Positions 1 to 6,678 of a DNA stretch of 8,784 nt are shown here, in pieces. Under the pieces are notes generated by a model, which was given only the letters and a program-made list of their open reading frames with translations, ran no database searches and was not told where the DNA came from. Position 1 is the first letter of the stretch. Each line of letters starts with the position of its first letter. Origin of the DNA: CAUTNH01 sp963540225 (GTDB lineage: Bacteria; Bacillota_I; Bacilli_A; Acholeplasmatales; Acholeplasmataceae); assembly GCA_963540225.1 (NCBI GenBank), contig CAUTNH010000033.1, positions 1 through 8,784 on the forward strand, in the 5' to 3' direction. A program made the position numbers and the translations under genes.

Positions 1-2
1 TA

Positions 3-2393
3 GTTTATCTATATTTAATGCTAATTGAGATAAGTTTAAATAATTTTAGAAAAGCATCTATTTATGAGGCTGAGGCAAATGCAAATTTAAAAGATGAGGA
101 TATGGATCTTTTAATTCTTTTTTACCAGAATTGTCATATCTTGTATACTAATTTAAATAATAATTATTTAAAAGAAGATTATTTAAAAAAGCTAAATTTT
201 TTACTATCTAAAAAAAAGCGTCTTGAAAAATCTAAGTTAAAAAAAGAAAATATAAAACAAGACGATACTTTTAATAAAGGCTTGATTAAGGAAAATATAA
301 GTAGGGAAAATGAAAATATTATTCTTAATGTTAAAGATGAAACAAAGTTAATTAGTAAGCTTTTAGATATTTTAAGTTTTTCTTTTAATATTAAAATAAC
401 TGAAAAATTAAGAGATTATTTTAGAACTCTTTTAATTTATTCAGATTCGTTTTTTAAGGCTGTAAATCAACTTATCTATCTTAACAACGGTGATTTATAT
501 TTTTATAAGATGGAAAGGTTATATGATAAGAAAATAAATATAAACTTAACTGAAAAATATCTTATAAAAAATGCTCTTGATTATTCTGATATTAGAATTT
601 ATAAAAAAGAAGAGTTAAAAAAATTTTTAGATATTCAAACTGACAACCAATTTCAAGATAATATTGAAGCAGTAATAACTTATCCACTTGGAGATTTTGG
701 AATTTATCAGGTTTGCTTTTCAAATTTTGAGCAAGCACTTGATTATTATCATGGTTATTTATTTTTATCTAAAATAATATATAGTAAACTTATTACAGAA
801 CTTAACGAGCATAATTTAATTAGTGATAATAAGTTTTATGAAAGTATAATAGAAAGTCAAATTTTTAAAATAAGATATTATTCAAAAAATAAAACCATAT
901 ACTCTAAATCTGCCAGCAATTTATTAGGTATTTTTGATGATTATAATTTTGAGAAGTTTTATGAGAATTTAAATCCTGAATATATTTATGAGTATAAAAA
1001 AAGTATATCTTATTTAATGGAAAAAGAAAACAGAGAACTGCAACTAGAGTATAGTTATAAAGATATTATGATAAAAGAAAAACTTATATCATTAAAAAAA
1101 GATAATGATATATACGTTATTTCAAGCTTTTACGATGTTACTAAATCAAGCTTAAAGATTCAAACACTTATTGATAAATCAAATAAGGATTTAGAACTTA
1201 ATATTTATAATCTAAGATATTTATATGAGGAATTTCAAAGATATTTAACAGGTAAAAAAACATTTATTAAAATTGAAATTGATTTGTCAATTAAAGAACT
1301 ATATTCTCAAGATCAACTAATAAACTATTTAAAAGAGTTTGTGGCAATTACTGATAATTTTTTTACATCTGGCGATATTTTTAGAGCATCATATAACGAA
1401 TTTATTATTATAATTCCTATAAATGATCAAAGAGCAGTATTTAATTTAATTGCTAAATATAATAGTTTTTTAAATGATTATATTGTAAATAGCATTAAAT
1501 ATGAAAAGTATAAAGTATATATTTCAACACTAAGATATCCAGTTCAAACAGATACTAAAAATATTGAAAGAATACTTAAATTTTTAGAAATAACTAAACA
1601 AAGAGCAAAACTTGAACCAGATAATAATTATATGGATTTTAATTTTTCATATTATGAAGATGAGGTATTTGAGCAAAAGGTAATTGATTATTTAAATGAT
1701 GCTATAACAAATTATAATTTAGAACTATTTTTAAGAGTATATCTTAATTTAAAAAATACTAATAAAAGCACATATTATGAGACAATACTTGCTGTAAGAA
1801 ATTTAAATATTGATCCAGAATATATAAAAAAAGTAGCAAAGAAAAGAAACAGATTAGTTGATTATGAAAAAATGCTTATTAAAGAAACAATTAAATTTTT
1901 AAAAAGACTTTACCAAGAAAGCGATAAGTATATAAATATTATTATAAGTATATCGTCTGAAACCCTTTCATCAAATAATTTTAAAGAATTTTTAGAAGAT
2001 GAAATTAAATTAAACGATGTGCCATACGATTTAATAAGACTTAAAATAGATGGTAAAAATATACCGGCATTTATATATGATAAGATATTAAAAGATTTAA
2101 TTAAAGAAGGTATTGCAATTGATGCAACTGATTTAAAATTCGCCCTAAATTATCCAGTAAATACTATGCATTACAAGCTTGGCAATTTTACCGATAAGAA
2201 AAAATGCTACTTAAAGCATTTAAATAATTTTTTAATAGATTATAATATTGGCTTAATCATAACCGATGTAAGAGATGATTCTGATATTGAAAGGTTAAAA
2301 GAGTTAGATATAAAATACATTCATACAAATAAAATAAAAGATATAAAAGCACAATCTTTAATTGAGATTGTTAAAAATAGGGAAAACGAGTAA
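3..2393 (+). CDS. Sensor protein with degenerate GGDEF and EAL domains (5' end outside window)
   Basis: Residues are counted from the ATG at 18. A charged helical N-terminus (to about 110) is followed by a GAF-like region (about 115-265), a PAS-like region (about 272-385) ending in the typical SFYDVT strand, a GGDEF-like domain (about 385-545) and an EAL-like domain (about 550-775). The GGDEF signature reads S458-Y-N-E-F, aligned through the preceding FR and the following run of isoleucines; both glycines are lost and Asp is Asn. The EAL part keeps the fold pattern (E588, NIDPEYIKKVAKK, D702, K720), but DDFGTG has become DATDLK and EGVE has become VRDD. Diguanylate cyclase and phosphodiesterase activity are therefore both unlikely, and a ligand-sensing or c-di-GMP-binding scaffold is the inference. 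The protein contains no tryptophan and no membrane segment. The frame is open to the left edge and no ribosome binding site precedes the ATG at 18, so the true start may lie upstream. The stop is TAA; the next gene follows after 31 bases. Confidence 0.8.
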   Translation, partial: VYLYLMLIEISLNNFRKASIYEAEANANLKDEDMDLLILFYQNCHILYTNLNNNYLKEDYLKKLNFLLSKKKRLEKSKLKKENIKQDDTFNKGLIKENISRENENIILNVKDETKLISKLLDILSFSFNIKITEKLRDYFRTLLIYSDSFFKAVNQLIYLNNGDLYFYKMERLYDKKININLTEKYLIKNALDYSDIRIYKKEELKKFLDIQTDNQFQDNIEAVITYPLGDFGIYQVCFSNFEQALDYYHGYLFLSKIIYSKLITELNEHNLISDNKFYESIIESQIFKIRYYSKNKTIYSKSASNLLGIFDDYNFEKFYENLNPEYIYEYKKSISYLMEKENRELQLEYSYKDIMIKEKLISLKKDNDIYVISSFYDVTKSSLKIQTLIDKSNKDLELNIYNLRYLYEEFQRYLTGKKTFIKIEIDLSIKELYSQDQLINYLKEFVAITDNFFTSGDIFRASYNEFIIIIPINDQRAVFNLIAKYNSFLNDYIVNSIKYEKYKVYISTLRYPVQTDTKNIERILKFLEITKQRAKLEPDNNYMDFNFSYYEDEVFEQKVIDYLNDAITNYNLELFLRVYLNLKNTNKSTYYETILAVRNLNIDPEYIKKVAKKRNRLVDYEKMLIKETIKFLKRLYQESDKYINIIISISSETLSSNNFKEFLEDEIKLNDVPYDLIRLKIDGKNIPAFIYDKILKDLIKEGIAIDATDLKFALNYPVNTMHYKLGNFTDKKKCYLKHLNNFLIDYNIGLIITDVRDDSDIERLKELDIKYIHTNKIKDIKAQSLIEIVKNRENE

Positions 2394-2412
2394 AATATTA
2401 TATAATAAAAGT

Positions 2413-2420
2413 TAGGTGAT
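2413..2420 (+). promoter_or_regulatory. Ribosome binding site of the 63-residue small protein
   Basis: TAGGTGAT contains AGGTGAT, a seven-base match to the 16S anti-Shine-Dalgarno region, four bases before the ATG at 2425. It decides the start: the in-frame GTG at 2416 lies inside this site and cannot be the initiator used with it. Confidence 0.75.
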
Positions 2421-2424
2421 TTAT

Positions 2425-2616
2425 ATGGAAAATTTATATAAATATTTAATTGGTGAAAAAATTAAAGTTGCTGATGAAAAGGAGTTTGGCGTAGTTACAA
2501 GAATTGATACTGAAAAAGGTTTAATTTATGTACTTTTTAAAAAAATGCGTGAAGAAACTTTTCCATTTCCGGAAGCAATTGACCAAGGTTTTTTAGTTCC
2601 ATTAAAAAATAAATAG
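2425..2616 (+). CDS. Small conserved-looking hypothetical protein, 63 aa
   Basis: I do not recognise this gene. It encodes a 63-residue soluble protein with alternating short beta-strand patterns (GEKIKVA, EFGVVTRID, LIYVLFKK), then TFPFPEAIDQGFLVP. This looks like a small SH3-like barrel closed by an F-x-F-P-x-A motif; the fold is inference from pattern only. There are no cysteines, signal peptide or membrane segment. A frame three codons longer, starting at GTG 2416, is open, but I chose the ATG at 2425 because a strong ribosome binding site lies at the right distance. It sits between the GGDEF/EAL-like gene (31 bases upstream) and queH, and its TAG stop shares one base with the queH GTG start, so the two are probably translationally coupled. 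Nothing in the sequence ties it to queuosine synthesis. Confidence 0.75.
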   Translation: MENLYKYLIGEKIKVADEKEFGVVTRIDTEKGLIYVLFKKMREETFPFPEAIDQGFLVPLKNK

Positions 2617-3167
2617 TGAAAGGTCTTTTGCATATTTGCTGTGGACCTTGTTCTATTTATCCGGCATTAAAATTAAAAGGATTAAAAATAGACTTTGACG
2701 CTTATTTTTATAATCCTAATATAAATAATAAAGAAGAGCTTATAAAACGATTAGAAAATGCTTTAAAGGTTGCAAAGAGATATAAATTTAAGGTTTTAAA
2801 AAATCTTAATCAAGATGTTATTTTAGAAGATAATATAAAAAATAATAAAAATACAAGATGCGAATATTGTTATAATGCAAGATTTGATGAAGTGTTTAAT
2901 TATGCTAAAAATAAAGGATATGATTTTGTTATGACATCTCTTTTAGGAAGTCCTTACCAAAATCATAAACTGCTTATTGAAAAACTAGAAGATTGTAAAA
3001 ATAAATTTAATCTTGAGTATAAGGAAATTAACTTTCAAGAAGGATTTTATTACGGTCAAAAACTTGCCAGAAAAAACGATATATACTGCCAAAAATATTG
3101 TGGATGCGCAATAAGTTATGAAAATTACTTAAAAAAAATTAAAAAGGAGTTAGAAGACAATGACTAA
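2616..3167 (+). CDS. queH: Epoxyqueuosine reductase QueH (tRNA queuosine modification)
   Basis: QueH performs the last step of queuosine synthesis, reducing epoxyqueuosine at wobble position 34 of GUN-anticodon tRNAs; it is the unrelated alternative to cobalamin-dependent QueG. The 183-residue length and motifs fit the family (former DUF208). The N-terminus has HICCGPC (C8, C9, C12), the middle has RCEYCYNAR (C82, C85) and a SPYQNH segment, and the C-terminus has YCQKYCGC (C158, C162, C164). These cysteines are the kind that hold the [4Fe-4S] cluster and iron centre described for the family. The start is GTG at 2616, overlapping the previous TAG stop by one base. A TAA at 2610-2612 in the same frame excludes a longer start, and the CCGPC motif must lie near the N-terminus. 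No ribosome binding site is evident, so translation probably relies on coupling. The 3' end overlaps the next gene by eight bases. Confidence 0.93.
   Translation: MKGLLHICCGPCSIYPALKLKGLKIDFDAYFYNPNINNKEELIKRLENALKVAKRYKFKVLKNLNQDVILEDNIKNNKNTRCEYCYNARFDEVFNYAKNKGYDFVMTSLLGSPYQNHKLLIEKLEDCKNKFNLEYKEINFQEGFYYGQKLARKNDIYCQKYCGCAISYENYLKKIKKELEDND
3144..3149 (+). promoter_or_regulatory. Ribosome binding site of the S51 peptidase gene, inside queH
   Basis: AAGGAG lies within the last codons of queH, ten bases before the ATG at 3160, and supports that start and the eight-base overlap. Confidence 0.65.
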
Positions 3168-3819
3168 TATATTACTTTCACATGGAATTATAGCTGATCC
3201 TAAAATATACATATATTTAAAAAATTATATATCTTATAAAATGAAGGTTTTAATAATTCCTTGGGCTTATGATAAAGGAGATGCCGCAAGGTATAAGGTA
3301 GGTAGTGATTATATAAATAAACTAGTCTTGGATTTTATGCCATATCAAATACCTGCTGAGCAAATAGATGTGCTAGATTATGAAAAAGATTCATATGAGC
3401 AAATGGTTGATAAGATTAAAAGGCAAGATATAATTTATCTTCCAGGCGGAGATCCTATATTATTTTATGATAGGATAAGAGAAAAAGGAATTTCTGAATT
3501 TATTAAAAAGAATGCAAATATTGTAATTGGTTCTAGTGCTGGTGCACTAATTCAATTTAAACAATATCATTTAACACCAGTAAAAGGTGTTAAAGAAATA
3601 TCTTTTAATCAGGGCTTAGGTTTACTTGATAATTTTAGAATAGAAGTTCACTATGAAAACACTAAAACAAAAAATAAAAATCTTGATAAGGCAATTGAGA
3701 TGGCACCAGTTGATGTTTATTGTTTGTATGATGATTCAATGATGATTATAGATAATGATTCTAAAATTTATAATCTATATAGAGCATTTAAATATGTGCC
3801 AAATTTAAAAAAGAAATGA
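3160..3819 (+). CDS. Peptidase S51 family protein (PepE/cyanophycinase-like serine peptidase)
   Basis: This is a cytoplasmic serine hydrolase of the class-I glutamine-amidotransferase-like fold. The family includes aspartyl dipeptidase PepE and cyanophycinase. The 219-residue protein shows YLPGGDP (G96, G97, D98, expected to help form the oxyanion hole), the nucleophile elbow IGSSAGA with Ser126 as the likely nucleophile, and His164 in VHYE at the position of the PepE catalytic histidine; an acidic partner may be among D191-D192. Length is close to PepE (about 230). Bacilli carry many S51 paralogues of unknown substrate, so Asp-X dipeptidase activity is only one possibility. The ATG at 3160 overlaps queH by eight bases (ATGACTAA), with AAGGAG inside queH. 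It is the last gene of the + strand array: TGA at 3817 is followed at once by a TAA-containing context and a strong terminator. Confidence 0.87.
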   Translation: MTNILLSHGIIADPKIYIYLKNYISYKMKVLIIPWAYDKGDAARYKVGSDYINKLVLDFMPYQIPAEQIDVLDYEKDSYEQMVDKIKRQDIIYLPGGDPILFYDRIREKGISEFIKKNANIVIGSSAGALIQFKQYHLTPVKGVKEISFNQGLGLLDNFRIEVHYENTKTKNKNLDKAIEMAPVDVYCLYDDSMMIIDNDSKIYNLYRAFKYVPNLKKK

Positions 3820-3820
3820 T

Positions 3821-3850
3821 AAAAGCGATCTATATCCTAGATCGCTTTTT
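3821..3850. terminator. Bidirectional hairpin terminator shared by convergent genes
   Basis: A perfect 12-bp stem (3821-3832 with 3838-3849, centred on AGCGATCTA) encloses a five-base loop. A-runs and T-runs on both flanks make it read as an intrinsic terminator on either strand. It begins two bases after the S51 peptidase stop. On the minus strand, the last codons and the TAG stop (3830-3832) of the cation ATPase form part of the stem, so one element ends both convergent transcripts. Confidence 0.9.
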
Positions 3851-6511
3851 ATATACTCTTTTAAATATTTTTATTATCTCAATTAGTATAAGTGGGAATA
3901 TTGAAAGAATGAAAATAGATATCCACGATATGTAATTTAGACTACTAATTGAAAAAACTTTATTTTTGAAAAATGGTATAAAATAAATAATAATTTGCAT
4001 TGTAAGACTTACTAAAAAAGATATAAATAAAACTAAATTAAATTTTTCTTTAAATGCTGATTTAATATCATCACGAATACTAAATGCATGAAATAACTCA
4101 GATATTGCAAGTGTCATAAATGCCATAGTTTGGGCATTTTTTATTTTCTCATTTATATTTCCAGAAAAAATATAATACCCAACAAGATATGCTAAAAATG
4201 TCACAACACCAATAAAAAAACCTTGTCCAAGAATTTGTAGCCAATTATTTTTGGCAAGAAAACTATCTTCTTTTTTTCTTGGAGGATTATTCATTATGTT
4301 ATCATCTTTTTTATCAAACCCAAGAGATAAAGCCATAAGGGAGTCTGTTACAAGATTTATCCAAAGTATTTCAACAGCACTAAAAGGAGTAATTGCCTTA
4401 TTTAGTATAATTGAAAAAATAACAGAAATTAAAAGAATAGAAATTATTTCACCAAGGTTGCAACTTAGTAAAAAAGAAATTGCTTTTTTTATATTTTTAT
4501 AAAATCCTCTTCCCTGCTCAACTGCATCAATAATTGTTTTATAATTATCATCTGCTAATATTAGTTTAGCGGCATCTTTTGCAACTTCTGTTCCGCCTTT
4601 TCCCATACTAATACCTATATCAGCAGTTTTTAATGCAGGTCCATCGTTTACGCCATCACCTGTCATTGCGGTTGTGAACCCTAGTTTTTGATAGCCTTTT
4701 ATTATTTTTAATTTATCATATGGTGATACTCTTGCAAAGACATTTATTGTCTTAATTTTTTCAAGAAAAGTATCATCATCCAAACATGTAATATCGGATG
4801 CATTAGATGCTGTATCAATAGTTGCACTAATTCCAACTTCTTTGGCAATCGCTAGTGCTGTTGCTACATTATCTCCTGTAATCACAACTGTTTTTATTCC
4901 TGCCACATAGGCTTTTTTAATTGCATCTTTAACATCTTTTTTAGGTGGATCATACATTGAAACAAGTGATATAAATTCAAAATTATCAAGCATATCTACA
5001 TCGTTAATATTAAAATTGCTACTAACATCTTTTTTTATCACAAGAAGAGATCTTAAAGAATTTTCAGCCATAACATTATTTTTTTTAATAAGAGTATTGC
5101 AAATTGTTTTATCTTCTAATTTATCAATTAAAAAATCAATTGCTCCTTTTATAATTACAAAAGTTTTATTTTGGTATTTAACTAAAACCGACATTTTTTT
5201 GCTTTCGGATGAAAATGGAATTTTTGAAATTACTTGGTAGTTTTTTAATTCATCTTCAAAGTCATAATCTAAATCAAGGAAGAAATCAAAAAAAGCAAGT
5301 TCGGTTGGATCTCCTATTTTTTCTATTTTATCATTTAGTTTTGTAATTTTAGCATCGCTACAAATTATAGGATAAAGTATAGCATTATAGAAAGATTTTT
5401 CATTTAAAAGATTTTTACTAATAGTTATTAAGTTATCATTATATATATTTTTATAGGTTATTATATTTTTAATTTTCATCTTATTTTGGGTAAGAGTTCC
5501 TGTTTTATCAGTGCAAATTATATTAACAGCCCCTAGTGCTTCAACTGCTGGTAGACTTTTTATAATTGCTCCTTTTTTTGATAGTATTTTCATTCCAAGA
5601 GATAATATTATACTAACAATCGCAGGAAGGCCTTCAGGAATTGCCGCAACTCCTAGCGCAATACTTGTAAATGAAGCATTTTTTAAAATATCTAAAATAT
5701 TATTTCCTGATTTATTTAATATTAAATTTAGTAATAAGTTTATTAAAAATACTAAAAATATTAAAATTCCAGTTATTATAATAAGTCTTTTACCAAGTTT
5801 TTTTATCTCTTTTTGTAGCGGAGTATCTTTAGTTTTTTCATTTTCAATTAAAGTTGAGATATTTCCTATTTCGGATTTTTTAGCAGTATTTATACAAACT
5901 CCTTTGCCTGAGCCGTTTGTAATTATTGTTCCCATATAAGCCATATTTACTCTTTCTGCAAGTGGTGTGTTTAAATCAAGAACTTTACTACTATCTTTTA
6001 AAACTGGTACCGATTCACCTGTAAGATGAGATTCATTTATTTTTAAATAATTACTCTCAATAAGTCTTAAGTCAGCTCCTACAATATCTCCTGCATTAAG
6101 TGTAATAATATCTCCTTCAACTATTTCTCTTGATGGAATAATAAACTCTTTGCCCTCTCTTATAACAGTTGTAGTTGTTGCTGATAGTTTTTTTATACTT
6201 TCAATTGATTTATTTGCCCTAAATTCTTGGACTGAACCAAGTACTGCATTTATTATTATTATTGAAAAAATTAAGATTGCATCAATATATTCATTTAATA
6301 TTACAGAAATAAGCGCAACAATAAATAGAATATAAATCATTAAATCAAGAAATTGCTTAAAAAATATCTTAAAAAAAGATATTTTCTTTTTTGTTGTAAT
6401 TTCATTATATCCATTTAATTTAATCTTTTCTAATACTGTAGTATTTTCTAATCCATATGTTGGATTAGTATTAGTTTTTTTAAGTAATTCATCAATTGTT
6501 AGATTATACAT
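3830..6511 (-). CDS. P-type cation-transporting ATPase, P2A class (Mn2+ and/or Ca2+ efflux)
   Basis: An 893-residue membrane pump of normal family length. The actuator domain carries TGES (164-167); D335 in CTDKTGT is the phosphorylated aspartate; K455-G-A marks the nucleotide site; TGDGVND (617-623) is the hinge motif, followed by GPAL where APAL is more usual. About ten membrane segments occur in the usual 2+2+6 order. Aligned with SERCA, the site II ligands (V288, A289, I291, E293 of VAAIPEGLP, N719, D723) and the site I ligands (N685, E688, T722, E805) are all present. The bacterial Listeria pump LMCA1 instead lacks the SERCA-type site I. Residues alone suggest Ca2+, whereas the upstream yybP-ykoY riboswitch suggests Mn2+ export, as for Lactococcus YoaB and pneumococcal MgtA; I cannot decide between them. 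The start is ATG 6511 with AGGAGG four bases upstream. The stop codon lies inside the shared terminator. Confidence 0.95.
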   Translation of the reverse strand: MYNLTIDELLKKTNTNPTYGLENTTVLEKIKLNGYNEITTKKKISFFKIFFKQFLDLMIYILFIVALISVILNEYIDAILIFSIIIINAVLGSVQEFRANKSIESIKKLSATTTTVIREGKEFIIPSREIVEGDIITLNAGDIVGADLRLIESNYLKINESHLTGESVPVLKDSSKVLDLNTPLAERVNMAYMGTIITNGSGKGVCINTAKKSEIGNISTLIENEKTKDTPLQKEIKKLGKRLIIITGILIFLVFLINLLLNLILNKSGNNILDILKNASFTSIALGVAAIPEGLPAIVSIILSLGMKILSKKGAIIKSLPAVEALGAVNIICTDKTGTLTQNKMKIKNIITYKNIYNDNLITISKNLLNEKSFYNAILYPIICSDAKITKLNDKIEKIGDPTELAFFDFFLDLDYDFEDELKNYQVISKIPFSSESKKMSVLVKYQNKTFVIIKGAIDFLIDKLEDKTICNTLIKKNNVMAENSLRSLLVIKKDVSSNFNINDVDMLDNFEFISLVSMYDPPKKDVKDAIKKAYVAGIKTVVITGDNVATALAIAKEVGISATIDTASNASDITCLDDDTFLEKIKTINVFARVSPYDKLKIIKGYQKLGFTTAMTGDGVNDGPALKTADIGISMGKGGTEVAKDAAKLILADDNYKTIIDAVEQGRGFYKNIKKAISFLLSCNLGEIISILLISVIFSIILNKAITPFSAVEILWINLVTDSLMALSLGFDKKDDNIMNNPPRKKEDSFLAKNNWLQILGQGFFIGVVTFLAYLVGYYIFSGNINEKIKNAQTMAFMTLAISELFHAFSIRDDIKSAFKEKFNLVLFISFLVSLTMQIIIYFIPFFKNKVFSISSLNYISWISIFILSIFPLILIEIIKIFKRVYKKRSRI

Positions 6512-6515
6512 ATTT

Positions 6516-6521
6516 CCTCCT
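6516..6521 (-). promoter_or_regulatory. Ribosome binding site of the P-type ATPase
   Basis: Read on the minus strand this is AGGAGG, four bases before the ATG at 6511. It directly follows the riboswitch terminator U-tract, so it is present only in transcripts that escape termination. Confidence 0.85.
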
Positions 6522-6554
6522 AAAAATAAAAGACCAAAATAATTTTATGGTCTT
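6522..6554 (-). terminator. Riboswitch expression platform: regulated intrinsic terminator
   Basis: On the minus strand AAGACCA (6554-6548) pairs with TGGTCTT (6536-6530). Three further A-U pairs extend the stem beyond a bulged U at 6547, and a U-rich tract follows (6529-6522). The 5' arm is the same AGACCA strand that closes aptamer stem P1, so terminator and ligand-bound aptamer are mutually exclusive. This predicts read-through when the aptamer is metal-bound. Confidence 0.85.
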
Positions 6555-6630
6555 GCATATAAGAAATATATTTTATTACCGAGTATTTATACTGTGATGA
6601 CGATAGATAAAATTAAGCTACTCCCCATAT
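6546..6630 (-). promoter_or_regulatory. yybP-ykoY manganese riboswitch aptamer
   Basis: Read on the minus strand, the leader has the family's conserved parts in order: GGGGAGUAGC (6626-6617), UCAUCA (6600-6595), CGG (6581-6579) and GCAAGACC (6556-6549). Pairing also fits. P1 is UAUGG/CCAUA (6629-6625 with 6550-6546). A long-range stem AUUUUAU/AUAAAAU joins 6613-6607 to 6576-6570. A hairpin AGUA-UAAA-UACU (6593-6582) lies just before CGG, and a last hairpin AUAUA/UAUAU (6571-6557) partly competes with the long-range stem. Stem sequences differ from the Lactococcus lactis yybP-ykoY aptamer while the pairing is kept, as expected for covariation. The small hairpin found in that aptamer after GUAGC appears missing here. 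Known members bind Mn2+ and switch on metal exporters. Confidence 0.92.
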
Positions 6631-6631
6631 A

Positions 6632-6662
6632 ATTATATTAACAAAAATTATATATATTTCAA
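6632..6662 (-). promoter_or_regulatory. Possible promoter for the riboswitch-ATPase transcript
   Basis: On the minus strand TTGAAA (6662-6657) and TATAAT (6637-6632) are separated by 19 bases, longer than ideal. Initiation from it would fall near the GGGG of the aptamer and clip the 5' strand of P1. A second TATAAT at 6652-6647 would start near 6640 and keep P1 whole, but it has no good -35. In such AT-rich DNA neither call is firm. Confidence 0.3.
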
Positions 6663-6678
6663 AATAAAAATAGAATTA

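Noticed and set aside
1371..1403. Active diguanylate cyclase
   Set aside because: The signature position reads SYNEF, not GG(D/E)EF, so the nucleotide- and metal-binding residues are missing.
2401..2406. TATAAT as an internal promoter before the small gene
   Set aside because: There is no acceptable -35 at 16-19 bases, and initiation from it would start close to or inside the ribosome binding site.
2416..2424. GTG at 2416 as the start of the small protein
   Set aside because: The GTG is part of the AGGTGAT ribosome binding site, which is correctly spaced for the ATG at 2425.
3817..3819. TGA read as tryptophan (Mycoplasma code)
   Set aside because: TGA ends the S51 peptidase and both U32 proteins exactly where family lengths and overlaps expect a stop, and tryptophans in the ATPase and S51 protein use TGG.
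4251..6335. Several open + strand frames (4251-4502, 5016-5240, 5511-5939, 6150-6335)
   Set aside because: They lie opposite a full-length, motif-complete P-type ATPase, and their translations are low-complexity mirror images of its membrane and loop regions.
6627..6653. A/T-only 8-bp inverted repeat (ATATAATT/AATTATAT) as a terminator of the metallopeptidase operon
   Set aside because: It has no G-C pairs, an 11-base loop and no following U-tract, and it overlaps the aptamer P1; chance pairing in AT-rich DNA is likely.
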